64,000 nt of DNA, from the NCBI GenBank assembly GCA_964439395.1, contig CAYTNV010000001.1, positions 234,620 to 298,619 on the forward strand, in the 5' to 3' direction. The notes beneath the pieces are model-generated. The model was not told the DNA's origin. It ran no database searches and saw only the letters and a program-made list of their open reading frames with translations. The first letter of the stretch is position 1. Each line of letters opens with the position of its first letter. The position numbers and the translations under genes were made by a program. Origin of the DNA: JAUUSJ01 sp964439395. Lineage in GTDB: Bacteria; Bacillota; Clostridia; Lachnospirales; Lachnospiraceae. Positions 35,236 through 44,554 of the stretch are shown here, one piece after another.

Positions 35236-35278
35236 GAAATTGTCACATAATATCGGGTTTTTATTATGTGACAATTTC
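35236..35278. repeat. Perfect 17-base inverted repeat upstream of rhaM
   Basis: GAAATTGTCACATAATA and TATTATGTGACAATTTC are separated by nine bases. On the plus strand a run of T follows; on the rhaM strand it precedes the gene. It could be an operator for a regulator, a plus-strand terminator or an mRNA-processing hairpin between rhaS and rhaM. The rest of the 321-base gap (35197-35517) shows nothing. Confidence 0.7.
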
Positions 35279-35517
35279 CTTTTTTTTTATATCTATAAGA
35301 TATTAAAAAATAGAAGAGATATTATTTGGGAAAATTTCTTTTCCATATATTTTTTAGTAATTCTTAGTCATACATATAGGAAATGAATCTTATATTATAT
35401 AGCTAAAAAATAACGAACTTAATTTAAAGATTACTGTTAATCCACAAAATGAAGTAATCCTTTTTTTATGACATTAATTAGAATGATATTTAATAGGTAA
35501 TATATAAATCTTATATT

Positions 35518-36561
35518 TTAATAAATTGTTTTCCACTCATCAATATTAGATGGATCAAATTTGAAAGGAGGTCCAAGAATAATTTCTGTACCGCCATCAT
35601 CTGCTGCAGCAATTGTATATTCACCCATATCGCCAGCTGTAAATGTCTCATTTTCTGCTCCAGTAATATCTCCGTTTACCATTGCAAGAGCTGTATATCC
35701 GGCTAACTGTCCAAGTTCGATTGGATTCCATAAGTAAATATATGGACAGGAATGTGCATCATCATCACCAATATACTCAGCCATCTCAGAAGGAAGACCA
35801 AGACCTGTTAATTTAACAGAAGATTTTTCATCTTGTAATACTTTTGCTGCTGCATTAATACCTACAGTAGTAGGAGCAACAATTAATTTTAAATCAGGAT
35901 ATTTAGATAAAAGAGCTTGTGTCTGGTCTGTAGATTTTTGTGGCTCATCATCGCCGTATGCAACTTCTACTAGTTCAAGATCTTTATACTTATCATCTGC
36001 CATAGCTGTCTTCATAGCCTCAATCCAAGCATTTTGGTTTGTTGCCTGAGATGTAGCGGAAAGAATTGCCCATTGTCCAGAACCGCCTGTAATTTCTGCC
36101 ACTGCTTCCATAAGTGTCTGTCCAATTTCAGTTGTACCAGCCTGGTTTACATGAACTTCACGGCTGGATGCATTTACTTTAGAGTCAAAAGAGCCGACTT
36201 TAATTCCTGCATCCATTGCCTCTTTTAAACATGCCTGTAGGGCATTTTCATCATTTGCTGCGACCATGATTGCATCTACACCTTGAGAAATTAAAGATTG
36301 GATAACGGAAACCTGTGCATCTGCTGTAGCTGCTTCTGGATGTTTTACGATGCAAGTAGCACCTGCTGCCTCAACAACTTCCTGGAAGCCTTCTGCCTCT
36401 TTTTCATTATAAGGATTTCCGGCTGATTTTGTTACGATAGCGATTGTTTTTTTGCCATCGTCGGAGTCGGAATTTGAGCTAGAGCTTCCACCGCATCCAG
36501 CTAAGAGTGTTGCTGTCATTGCTGTAGCAAGCAATAGACTAGTGAGTTTTTTTAATTTCAT
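35518..36561 (-). CDS. rhaS: Rhamnose-type ABC importer, substrate-binding lipoprotein
   Basis: A 347-residue lipoprotein with lipobox LLAGC (Cys about 23), a Ser/Asp linker and a type I sugar-binding (ribose/LsrB-like) fold: KTIAIVTKSAGNPYNEKEAEGF, then GVDAIMVAANDENALQ. The C-terminal GPPFKFDPSNID resembles RhaS proteins. It captures rhamnose outside the membrane for RhaTPQ. It is downstream of the permeases after a 256-base gap, so it may have its own promoter for higher expression. Autoinducer-2 is the main alternative substrate for this subfamily. Confidence 0.85.
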   Translation of the reverse strand: MKLKKLTSLLLATAMTATLLAGCGGSSSSNSDSDDGKKTIAIVTKSAGNPYNEKEAEGFQEVVEAAGATCIVKHPEAATADAQVSVIQSLISQGVDAIMVAANDENALQACLKEAMDAGIKVGSFDSKVNASSREVHVNQAGTTEIGQTLMEAVAEITGGSGQWAILSATSQATNQNAWIEAMKTAMADDKYKDLELVEVAYGDDEPQKSTDQTQALLSKYPDLKLIVAPTTVGINAAAKVLQDEKSSVKLTGLGLPSEMAEYIGDDDAHSCPYIYLWNPIELGQLAGYTALAMVNGDITGAENETFTAGDMGEYTIAAADDGGTEIILGPPFKFDPSNIDEWKTIY

Positions 36562-36817
36562 TTTTTACCCTTCCTTTCTTAATTTTTGCATCATTGACGA
36601 TAGGAAAGCCAATGATGCAATTGCTCTGTATTATCAGAGATTTTTTATTTCTTAACTATTTAAGACTACAGGTTTTTATTAAATCTAAGGAGGTCATTTT
36701 GGAGATTAATATTTTGACCTGTTGTATTGAATAGTTAAAATATACTAAATTTTTGTTTTTACTACAATGAAGAAAATGATATTCTCTTTCTATATTTTAT
36801 ATAAAAAACTTTTAGAT

Positions 36818-37813
36818 TTATTTTCTTTTTCTCTGAATTGCAGTTGTAATATTTGGCAATAAAACTGCAAAGATTAGAAGTAATCCTAAAATAATTAAAA
36901 TCATCTGTGGGTTCATATTAATCTGTCCTAGACCGATTCGAAGACAAACAATTGTAAATGCGGATATAACTCCACCTATCATTTTACCCTTACCACCAGC
37001 GTTGGAGATACCTCCAAATACGGCCATCGCGATGACATCCATCTCAAATCCGTTTCCAGTTGTTGTATTTGCACCGTATAATGCAGATGTCAAAAAGATT
37101 GCACAAACTCCAGACATTAATCCTAAAAATGTATAGATTAAAATACGAATCTTTTGTACGTGGATACCTGAATAGTAGGCTGTAATTCCATTACTTCCGA
37201 TTGCATAAATACGACGTCCTAATGTTGTTTTTCCAAGTACTACAATACTGAAAACAGCCATAATAATTACAAGGAAAAATACATATGGAAATGGACCAAT
37301 TTTGCCAGCGATTGATGAAAATCCCTCAAAGTTTTGTAAAGAGATGGAACCGCCGCTTCCAAGTAAAATTTCGGCTAAGCCACGAAAGGCAATCTGAGTG
37401 CCAAGTGTTACAATCATCGGAGGAAGTTCCGTAAATGTGGTGACGATAATACCATTTACAAGACCACAGGCTGCTCCGATACCAAGACCAACTAAAATAA
37501 CTACAATAAATGGAAGGCCTTTATTACACGCCATACAAGATACGGTAGCTGACAGACATACGATTGCGCCTACAGAAATATCAATTTCTCCAAGGATAAG
37601 TACAAATGCCATTGGAAATAAAATAAAGATTTCAGCTAAGTATTTTGGCATCTCTCTTAGTACATTTGTAAATTGATAGCTAGGAGAGATAAGCATACAA
37701 AATATATTTACAAGTAAAAAGATTACTACTAACATTCCTTCCCAGGAAAGTAAGGATTTTTTCAAACTATTTTCTGGGACGTTAGCTATGGTTCTACCAG
37801 ATTTTCCTGCCAT
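36818..37813 (-). CDS. rhaQ: Rhamnose-type ABC importer permease
   Basis: A 331-residue membrane protein of the ribose/LsrD permease family with about ten helices. ILGEIDISVGAIVCLSA is the conserved N-terminal segment, and AVFGGISNAGGKGKMIGG near residue 265 is the conserved EAA-like region contacting the ATPase. It pairs with the permease encoded one base upstream to form a heterodimeric channel. Start ATG 37813 has GAGGGAG upstream, inside the end of the preceding gene. Confidence 0.88.
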   Translation of the reverse strand: MAGKSGRTIANVPENSLKKSLLSWEGMLVVIFLLVNIFCMLISPSYQFTNVLREMPKYLAEIFILFPMAFVLILGEIDISVGAIVCLSATVSCMACNKGLPFIVVILVGLGIGAACGLVNGIIVTTFTELPPMIVTLGTQIAFRGLAEILLGSGGSISLQNFEGFSSIAGKIGPFPYVFFLVIIMAVFSIVVLGKTTLGRRIYAIGSNGITAYYSGIHVQKIRILIYTFLGLMSGVCAIFLTSALYGANTTTGNGFEMDVIAMAVFGGISNAGGKGKMIGGVISAFTIVCLRIGLGQINMNPQMILIILGLLLIFAVLLPNITTAIQRKRK

Positions 37814-37814
37814 T

Positions 37815-38816
37815 TTACATCTCCCTCGCTTTCAAATTATTTTTGCTCATCATTCTTTGTGTGATAACATTAATGATGATGAAGATAAGGATGATAATAC
37901 CTTTAATCATATTTTGTGCCAAAGAGTCGATACCAATAAGTGGAAGTGCCTTTGCGATAACAGCTAGGATTAATCCGCCAAGGAAGGCTCCGCCTACACT
38001 ACCTCTACCTCCATTCATGCTAATACCACCGATAACACAGGCTGCGATAACATCCATCTCATCTCCGTAAAGCATATTTGGCTGTGCAGAGCCATATGTA
38101 CTTACTGCCAATGCTCCACAAAGACCAGATAAAAGACCCATTATAGAGTATACACCGATTTTAACTTTTGCCACATTAATACCAGAAATTTCAGCTGCTT
38201 CTGGATTACTACCAACTGCAAATACCCTTCTTCCTACTGTTGTCCATTTCATTACGATGAAGAAAATAATATAGCAGTAAATCATAACTGCAACAACATT
38301 ATTAATAATGCCAAATCCCAAATATTTTCCAAGTGCAAAGTCCTTGAATGTTCCAAGGTTTTCTGCACTTGCCCATTGATTATTACTAATTACGTAGGCA
38401 AGACCTCTGTATATATACATAAATCCCATCGTGGCGATAATCGGAAGAACGCCTCCTTTTGCGATAATTACACCAATGATTGCTCCACAGATTGTACCAA
38501 TTACGATGGCAATGATAAATAACAAAAATGTATTTGTGACCATGCTGTATTTTAATAATAAACCGACAATCATGCCAGATAATGCTGCAGTTGACATGAT
38601 AGAAATATCGATACCACCGATTAAGAGTACGCAGAGCATACCGAGTGCTCCGATCATTGTAACTGCATTATTTTTTAACATATCAGCGATATTTTTCGCT
38701 GTCAAAAAGGATGAACTCTGTGTCTGAATGAGAAGACAGAGAACAATGAGAATAATGACTAAGCTGGCTTCTCGGGAGCCAGTAATCTTTTTTATAATTG
38801 ATTGTTTCTTTTCCAT
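37815..38816 (-). CDS. rhaP: Rhamnose-type ABC importer permease
   Basis: A 333-residue membrane protein, paralogue of the next permease: LLIGGIDISIMSTAALSGM at the N-terminal conserved block and CVIGGISMNGGRGSVGGAFLGG in the ATPase-contact loop. Its start overlaps the stop of the ATPase gene by one base (TAATG) and its stop is one base before the next permease start, so all three are translationally coupled. Confidence 0.88.
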   Translation of the reverse strand: MEKKQSIIKKITGSREASLVIILIVLCLLIQTQSSSFLTAKNIADMLKNNAVTMIGALGMLCVLLIGGIDISIMSTAALSGMIVGLLLKYSMVTNTFLLFIIAIVIGTICGAIIGVIIAKGGVLPIIATMGFMYIYRGLAYVISNNQWASAENLGTFKDFALGKYLGFGIINNVVAVMIYCYIIFFIVMKWTTVGRRVFAVGSNPEAAEISGINVAKVKIGVYSIMGLLSGLCGALAVSTYGSAQPNMLYGDEMDVIAACVIGGISMNGGRGSVGGAFLGGLILAVIAKALPLIGIDSLAQNMIKGIIILIFIIINVITQRMMSKNNLKAREM

Positions 38817-40327
38817 TACTTAGCTTCCTCCTTTTCATCTGCACTCTTTTCCATAGCAAGCTCTAAGATTGCCTCCTGTGTTGCACCCTCAATTGGAAGC
38901 TCACCTGTAATTTTGCCATTACACATAACTGCAATTCTATCACTCATACCAAGAATTTCTGGCATTTCAGAAGAAATTAAAATAACGGCATAACCTTTTT
39001 GTGCAAGTTCTCCCATAATTGCGTAAATTTCTGCCTTTGCTCCTACATCAACACCCTTTGTAGGCTCGTCCATAATTACAACTTTCATCTCTTGACTGAT
39101 TGCTTTGGCAACAACGACTTTTTGTTGATTACCACCAGAAAGGGAGCTTGCAGGGTCAAAAATGGTAACAGCCTTTGTGTCGACTTCCTCGAGCAACCGC
39201 TTGGAGAGGTCTCTCTCTTTTTTTACATTTGTAAATCCGTTTTTACCAATTTTGCTAATTGTAGGAAGTGTGACATTATCGCCAAGTCCCCACCCAAGAA
39301 TAAGTCCAGCTTTTTGTCTGTCTTCAGGAAGAAGGATAATACCTAAATCCATCGCGTCAGATGGCTGTTTTACGTGAATCTCTTGTCCATCTAAAAAAAC
39401 TTTTCCAGAATCTGCTTTTGTGATACCAGCGATGGCTTCCATGACTTCTGTACGTCCAGCTCCAACTAGTCCCGTAAATCCTAAAATTTCTCCAGCTCTC
39501 ACACAAAAACTAATATCTTTGAAATATCCCATTCTTGATAAATGTTCTACTTTCAACATTTCTTTTCCGAATTTTACTTTTGGTTTTGGATAGAGGTCTG
39601 TAATTTCACGGCCTACCATTGCTTTAATTAAGTCTGCATTTGTAATTCCATTTACATCGTAAGTTCCAATATACTGAGAATCACGAAATACAGTGACAGT
39701 ATCTGCCAAGCGATACATATCTTCAAATCTGTGAGAGATGAAAATAATAGAAACTCCATCTGCCTTTAGCTTGTCAACAATGCGATAAAGTTCTTCGGAT
39801 TCACTTTTTGTGAGTGCAGCTGTTGGCTCATCTAATAAAACAATCTTTGCGTTTCTAGAAAGAGCCTTTGCAATCTCTACCATCTGTTGTTGTGCCACAC
39901 TTAAATTTCCCATCTCGTCCGTTGCCTTAAAATCTGCATTTAATTGGGATAAAAGTTTTGTAGCTTCTTCATTCATCTGTTTCCACTGGATAATTCCGTT
40001 CTTTTTCATTTCATTATTCATGAAAATATTTTCTGTTACTGTAAGATGTGGATATGTAGTTGGATGTTGGTATACGGCTGCGATGCCTGCATTTTGTGCA
40101 TCCTTTGTTCCCTTAAAATCGACTTTTTGGCCTTCTAGGAACATTTCCCCCTCTTCCGCCTTATGTACTCCAGTGATAACTTTGATGAACGTCGATTTAC
40201 CCGCACCATTTTCACCCATTAGCGCATGACATTCACCATATTTCAAGTGAAATTGTACATTATTTAGCGCCTTTACACCTGGGAAGATTTTTGTAATACC
40301 CTTAAGCTCAAGAATATAATCTGCCAT
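38816..40327 (-). CDS. rhaT: Rhamnose-type ABC importer, double ATPase
   Basis: A 503-residue protein with two ABC domains in tandem, typical of sugar importers of the RbsA/AraG class. The first has Walker A GENGAGKST, signature LSVAQQQ and Walker B IVLLDEPTAAL; the second has a degenerate Walker A (GLVGAGRTE), signature LSGGNQQK and VVIMDEPTKGVDVG. Start ATG 40327 follows GGAAGGGAG; 22 upstream codons in frame are not needed. First gene of the rhaT-P-Q-S-(M) cluster, divergent from a YesN/YesM-type two-component pair that probably senses the sugar or its binding protein. Confidence 0.9.
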   Translation of the reverse strand: MADYILELKGITKIFPGVKALNNVQFHLKYGECHALMGENGAGKSTFIKVITGVHKAEEGEMFLEGQKVDFKGTKDAQNAGIAAVYQHPTTYPHLTVTENIFMNNEMKKNGIIQWKQMNEEATKLLSQLNADFKATDEMGNLSVAQQQMVEIAKALSRNAKIVLLDEPTAALTKSESEELYRIVDKLKADGVSIIFISHRFEDMYRLADTVTVFRDSQYIGTYDVNGITNADLIKAMVGREITDLYPKPKVKFGKEMLKVEHLSRMGYFKDISFCVRAGEILGFTGLVGAGRTEVMEAIAGITKADSGKVFLDGQEIHVKQPSDAMDLGIILLPEDRQKAGLILGWGLGDNVTLPTISKIGKNGFTNVKKERDLSKRLLEEVDTKAVTIFDPASSLSGGNQQKVVVAKAISQEMKVVIMDEPTKGVDVGAKAEIYAIMGELAQKGYAVILISSEMPEILGMSDRIAVMCNGKITGELPIEGATQEAILELAMEKSADEKEEAK

Positions 40328-40643
40328 TTGGTTTTCTCCCTTCCGTTGCGTTTTGTTTTTTGTGACTGTATATTCATATGGTGAATAATACAACCAAATA
40401 TGTAAGAATTTGTATAATAAAAGAGTATCATTTGCGAATAGTTAGAAAAAGAGGAAAAAATTTGGATACGGGGTAATATATTTTGCAATTTGCCTAAAAC
40501 AATTGAAGTATTTTATCTTTTTTGATACACTATGTACAACATAAAAACGATATAATATAAGGAAACTAAACTATATTTTTTATCCTTCAACAATTTTTTA
40601 AAAGATTCCTTAACATAAAATTCGTATTGCGTATTTCATCAGA

Positions 40644-40780
40644 TGTATCCATTGGGCATACTATATTTTATGCCCTGCGGGAGAAAACAGATGCTTACGC
40701 TGTTTTATAAGGTATACTCACAGAGCACACCGCATTTTATGCCCTGCGGGCCAAAACAGCTTACGCTGTTTTATAAGGTA
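40644..40780. repeat. Two tandem copies of a 65-base hairpin repeat
   Basis: The unit contains ATTTTATGCCCTGCGGG and a hairpin AAAACAG-cttacg-CTGTTTT followed by ATAAGGTA. Unit 1 runs from about 40644 to 40714 and unit 2 to 40780, ending just before the response-regulator ribosome site. A diverged third copy lies at 25751-25796. The remaining part of the gap 40328-40802 must carry the divergent promoters but none is clear. Confidence 0.7.
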
Positions 40781-40802
40781 TGAAAAAAGGAGAGAGTAAA
40801 AA

Positions 40803-42371
40803 ATGAAATTATTACTTGTAGATGATGAAGCGTTAACAAGAGAGGGGGTAATTGCTTCTATTGATTGGGAAAAACTTGGAATTACAGAAATTTATCAAGC
40901 GGAAGATGGAGTAGAGGGTCTTTCTTTGGCCAAAAAATATGCTCCGGAGATTGTCCTTTGTGATATTCGAATGCCACGTATGACAGGGATTGAGATGATG
41001 AAAAAAATTCAATCGCTTTATCCAGATACGGTATCTATTTTTATGAGTGGTTATTCTGACAAGGAATATTTAAAAGCAGCTATTAAGCTTCATTCTATAA
41101 ACTACGTAGAAAAACCGCTTGATATTACGGAAATTGAGAAGGCGATTATCGATGCTATTGCAAAATATAAACTTACAACTCGTTCTCATCAAAACGAGAC
41201 AAAGAGGAAAATACAAGATGCAAGCAGTCTTGCTCTTACCTTTACTCTGCCTGAAAATGAGAGAGATAATGAGCAAATACAGCGACTGATAAAGGAACTT
41301 TATCTTCCTATAAATAGTAGTACTTTTTTTACCACATGGATTATAAAATTCCCATATGCTGACCAACTTTCTCCCTCATTTTTTTCTCAGGTTTCCTTAG
41401 CCACGAAAGAATATTTAAAAAAATATAAAATGCAGCTGCTCTATGTTAGGAAACATGTTCAGTATCTCATTTTTCATATATTTGGAAATTTTTCTCCTTC
41501 TTCTATTTTTACATCAGGAGTGGAGGGATTTTTGACTGGAGCTTGTCAGCCTGCTCAGCATTTTTTTATTGCGAGGGGTTCTACTGTGGTTGGAGTTCGT
41601 AATGTATATTCCTCCTACCAAAAAGCAGTTTTGCTCTTACAAAGTAGTTTTTTCTTCCATAACCAGTCTATTTTGACAGTGGATTCTTTGAAAAGTGATA
41701 CTCCTTTGACTAGTTTTTCTTCTCAAATTCCAGATTTTATGAAATCTTTTTCTGAATCGTTAAATGCAAGAGATAAAGGTAAATGTGATTCCTTACTTAT
41801 CAAACTTTTGAAATATTATGAGAAAAATACGTCTCTTCTTCCAAATGAAGCAAAAGATATGTATTATCGCCTTTTTATGTTGCTTCAAGAGGCAATGCTT
41901 CAATCACAAATTCCATCTTCTAATTTTTTGCAGCAGGACGGAAATATTATTAGTTATTTAGAAAAATGTATCAATATTTATGATTTATCTAATACGTTGC
42001 AAATACAGATGGATACGCTTTTTAACGGATTTTCTTCTAAAATAGAGGAAAATTCTACGATTTTTTTAATTAAGGAATATATAGCCAATCAGTATACAAG
42101 GGAAAGTTTATCTGTAAAAGATATAAGCGAGCATGTATATTTATCTACGTCCTATCTTTGTACATTATTTAAGACAGAGACGGGACAGACATTAAATCAA
42201 TATATAACAGAATATCGTATAAATAAGGCAAAACAGCTTCTTCGAGACCCTCGGTATAAAATTACAGAAATTTCTTCTCGTGTGGGATATGCAGATAGTA
42301 ATTATTTTGGTAAAATATTTAAAAAATGTGTGGGATTTTCCCCATCTGAATACCGAAAGGCAATGATCTGA
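40803..42371 (+). CDS. YesN-type response regulator with AraC DNA-binding domain
   Basis: A 522-residue protein. Receiver domain (1-120): acidic pair in LLVDDEALTREG, phospho-acceptor Asp in VLCDIRMPRMTG and Lys in VEKPLD. A long helical linker follows, then two AraC-type helix-turn-helix motifs at the C-terminus (DISEHVYLSTSYLCTLFK and SRVGYADSNYFGKIFKKCVGFSPSEYR). Typical of regulators of sugar ABC importers. It is divergent from rhaT and co-transcribed with the kinase gene two bases downstream. Start ATG 40803 follows AAAGGAGAG. Confidence 0.92.
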   Translation: MKLLLVDDEALTREGVIASIDWEKLGITEIYQAEDGVEGLSLAKKYAPEIVLCDIRMPRMTGIEMMKKIQSLYPDTVSIFMSGYSDKEYLKAAIKLHSINYVEKPLDITEIEKAIIDAIAKYKLTTRSHQNETKRKIQDASSLALTFTLPENERDNEQIQRLIKELYLPINSSTFFTTWIIKFPYADQLSPSFFSQVSLATKEYLKKYKMQLLYVRKHVQYLIFHIFGNFSPSSIFTSGVEGFLTGACQPAQHFFIARGSTVVGVRNVYSSYQKAVLLLQSSFFFHNQSILTVDSLKSDTPLTSFSSQIPDFMKSFSESLNARDKGKCDSLLIKLLKYYEKNTSLLPNEAKDMYYRLFMLLQEAMLQSQIPSSNFLQQDGNIISYLEKCINIYDLSNTLQIQMDTLFNGFSSKIEENSTIFLIKEYIANQYTRESLSVKDISEHVYLSTSYLCTLFKTETGQTLNQYITEYRINKAKQLLRDPRYKITEISSRVGYADSNYFGKIFKKCVGFSPSEYRKAMI

Positions 42372-42373
42372 TT

Positions 42374-44185
42374 ATGAAAAAATGTTTAAAATCGATACGA
42401 GATTTTTATTTTAATCTTCATTTACAGGCGAAATTTACGATCACTTATCTTATCATTATTCTTATTCCAATGATTTTTATTTGTCTTATATTTTCGCCGA
42501 AGCTTTATAGCATGGTCGTGGCAGATACATTACAATCTCAACAGGATGCTTCTGCAAAGACAGGTCCTAAAATTAATTCTATTATGGAGAAAGTTGTAAA
42601 AAGCTGTGAAGCGATTGAGGATTATAGTACTTATAAAAAATTGATATATATAGATTCAGTCGAGGAAGTTTCAAAAGTTTTAGATACAGAAGAGGGAAAG
42701 AATTTTTTGAATAATATTCAGTTAGCGAAGAAACAAAGTGCTATCTCTAATATAAAAATTTATATCGATATTCCAGATACTCATCCCCTTTTTCAGTCAT
42801 TAAAAACGAAGGAATGTTTTGAGCCGATTTCTAATGCAAAAGGAAGCTATTGGTATGGTATTTTTCAGGGAACACATTGCTTTAGCTTACATTGCCCATC
42901 CTTTTACCTGACGAATAATGAGATAGAATCTTATGGAAATATGGCTTATATTATAAAAAACTCTGTTTCCTATAATGGGAAATCCATTCCTATTTATACG
43001 GCAGTTTATTATTCCAGCGATATATTTTTACCCGATTTACAAAAAAATATATCCTCAGAAAATAGTGTTGCCTATATTATTGATAGTCGTGATAGTAAAA
43101 TAAACAGTACTGATATGGGTCTTTCAAGCACGTATTATTTTAGTTATGATACAGTGGAAAAGTCGCTTCTTTCTTCGAATAATTTTATTCAAAAGAATGT
43201 ACTCGGAGAGACTGTATATGCAGGATTTTATCGAATTGCTATTCCCAATTGGCTGTTAATTGTGGCATTTCCATCCAAGCCGCTCATTCAAAAAAGCAAT
43301 TTGATGATGGCAAAAATTGCTCTTCTTTATCTAGCTGTGATTTTATTTGCCACAGTGATTGCTGTGAATATGTCTCGTTCCATTACAAACCGTATCTCGT
43401 CTGTTATTATAAAAATGAGAACTGCTCGTCTCGGTGTTCCGCATCCGATGGAGCCTTCTCAGTATCACGATGAAGTAGGGGATTTGATTGATACATATAA
43501 TTATATGACAACACAATTAGAACAATTAATGGAGAAGCAGGCAAAGTCTGCCGAGGCGCTTCGAATTGCCGAGTTTAACGCCCTCCAATCACAGATAAAT
43601 CCTCATTTTCTCTATAATACAATGGATATGATTAACTGGCTGGCTCAGCAGGGAAAACGTTCCGAAGTAACAAAAGCAATTCAAAATTTATCTAGATATT
43701 ATAAACTGACATTGAGTCATAAGAAAAGTTTTGGAACGGTTGAGGAAGAGATAGAGCATGTCTCTATTTATGTGTATTTACAAAATATGCGTTTTCACGA
43801 CCGAATTGATTTTGTCATGGATGTACCAGATGAATTATTGGAATACCACATTCCAAAACTCACCCTGCAGCCTGTCGTGGAAAATGCTATTTTGCATGGT
43901 ATTATGGAGACTGAATCAAAGAGTGGCACGATTGTGATTACGGGATGGTCAGAAGGGGAGGATTTTGTTCTCCTTGTCTCGGATGATGGGATTGGCATGA
44001 GCGAAGAGATTTTGCAAAGGATTTTGACAGAAAAAGGTGTGAATAGCAAAAAGGGAACGAATATTGCTATTTATAATACGCATCAGAGAATTATGCTTCT
44101 CTATGGGGAGACTTATGGGCTTTCTTATAGTAGTGTAGTTGGGAGAGGGACGGAAGTACAAATTCGACTTCCTGTGGATGGTTAG
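42374..44185 (+). CDS. YesM-type sensor histidine kinase
   Basis: A 603-residue membrane kinase. Membrane segments near residues 22-45 and 310-335 flank a large extracellular sensor domain; a HAMP-like linker follows. The His_kinase domain has the phospho-acceptor in LQSQINPHFLYNTMDMINWLA (His about 415), and the GHKL ATPase has LTLQPVVENAILHG and VSDDGIGM. It partners the upstream YesN-type regulator. Signal inferred to be rhamnose or rhamnose-loaded RhaS, from position only. Confidence 0.92.
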   Translation: MKKCLKSIRDFYFNLHLQAKFTITYLIIILIPMIFICLIFSPKLYSMVVADTLQSQQDASAKTGPKINSIMEKVVKSCEAIEDYSTYKKLIYIDSVEEVSKVLDTEEGKNFLNNIQLAKKQSAISNIKIYIDIPDTHPLFQSLKTKECFEPISNAKGSYWYGIFQGTHCFSLHCPSFYLTNNEIESYGNMAYIIKNSVSYNGKSIPIYTAVYYSSDIFLPDLQKNISSENSVAYIIDSRDSKINSTDMGLSSTYYFSYDTVEKSLLSSNNFIQKNVLGETVYAGFYRIAIPNWLLIVAFPSKPLIQKSNLMMAKIALLYLAVILFATVIAVNMSRSITNRISSVIIKMRTARLGVPHPMEPSQYHDEVGDLIDTYNYMTTQLEQLMEKQAKSAEALRIAEFNALQSQINPHFLYNTMDMINWLAQQGKRSEVTKAIQNLSRYYKLTLSHKKSFGTVEEEIEHVSIYVYLQNMRFHDRIDFVMDVPDELLEYHIPKLTLQPVVENAILHGIMETESKSGTIVITGWSEGEDFVLLVSDDGIGMSEEILQRILTEKGVNSKKGTNIAIYNTHQRIMLLYGETYGLSYSSVVGRGTEVQIRLPVDG

Positions 44186-44252
44186 GATGAGGTAGAAGAT
44201 GTGCGGTTTAATACAGATAATTTTATGTTTAAATAAAATTTGTGAATTAGTT

Positions 44253-44336
44253 TTATGAGCTTGCTTTAGGGCAAGCTCTTCTTATTGGATAGTGAGTGGG
44301 TATTAGAGCAGATATTGTCATATCTCGCAGAGTTTT
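44253..44336 (+). pseudogene. Degenerate copy of the 3' end of the 53.3-kb membrane-protein gene
   Basis: 44253-44289 matches 53623-53659 and 44290-44336 matches 53767-53813, each with one mismatch; 107 bases present in the 53-kb gene are missing between them. The first block contains GAGCTTGC-TTTA-GGGCAAGCTC, a hairpin that may now serve as terminator after the yesM-type gene. The copy marks the left edge of the accessory region. The rest of the 369-base gap 44186-44554 holds no gene. Confidence 0.85.
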
Positions 44337-44554
44337 CTCTTTTTTTGTATGTTTTTTCGAGTGAAGATTACTTAGTTTCGCCTGTAATGAGATTTATTAT
44401 AGAACTTGAAAGATGAATAGGAATTAGATTATTTCATAAATAATAAAAAATATATTGATAGTAAAACACGAGAGTGATATAATTTCCAATTGAAGTATTA
44501 GGGATAGGGAAAATAAAAAGTAGATTTAAATATGAAAGGTGGAATATTTTTATA

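Noticed and set aside
40644..40780. Tandem repeats as a CRISPR array
   Set aside because: Only two units, no spacers of constant length, and no cas genes.
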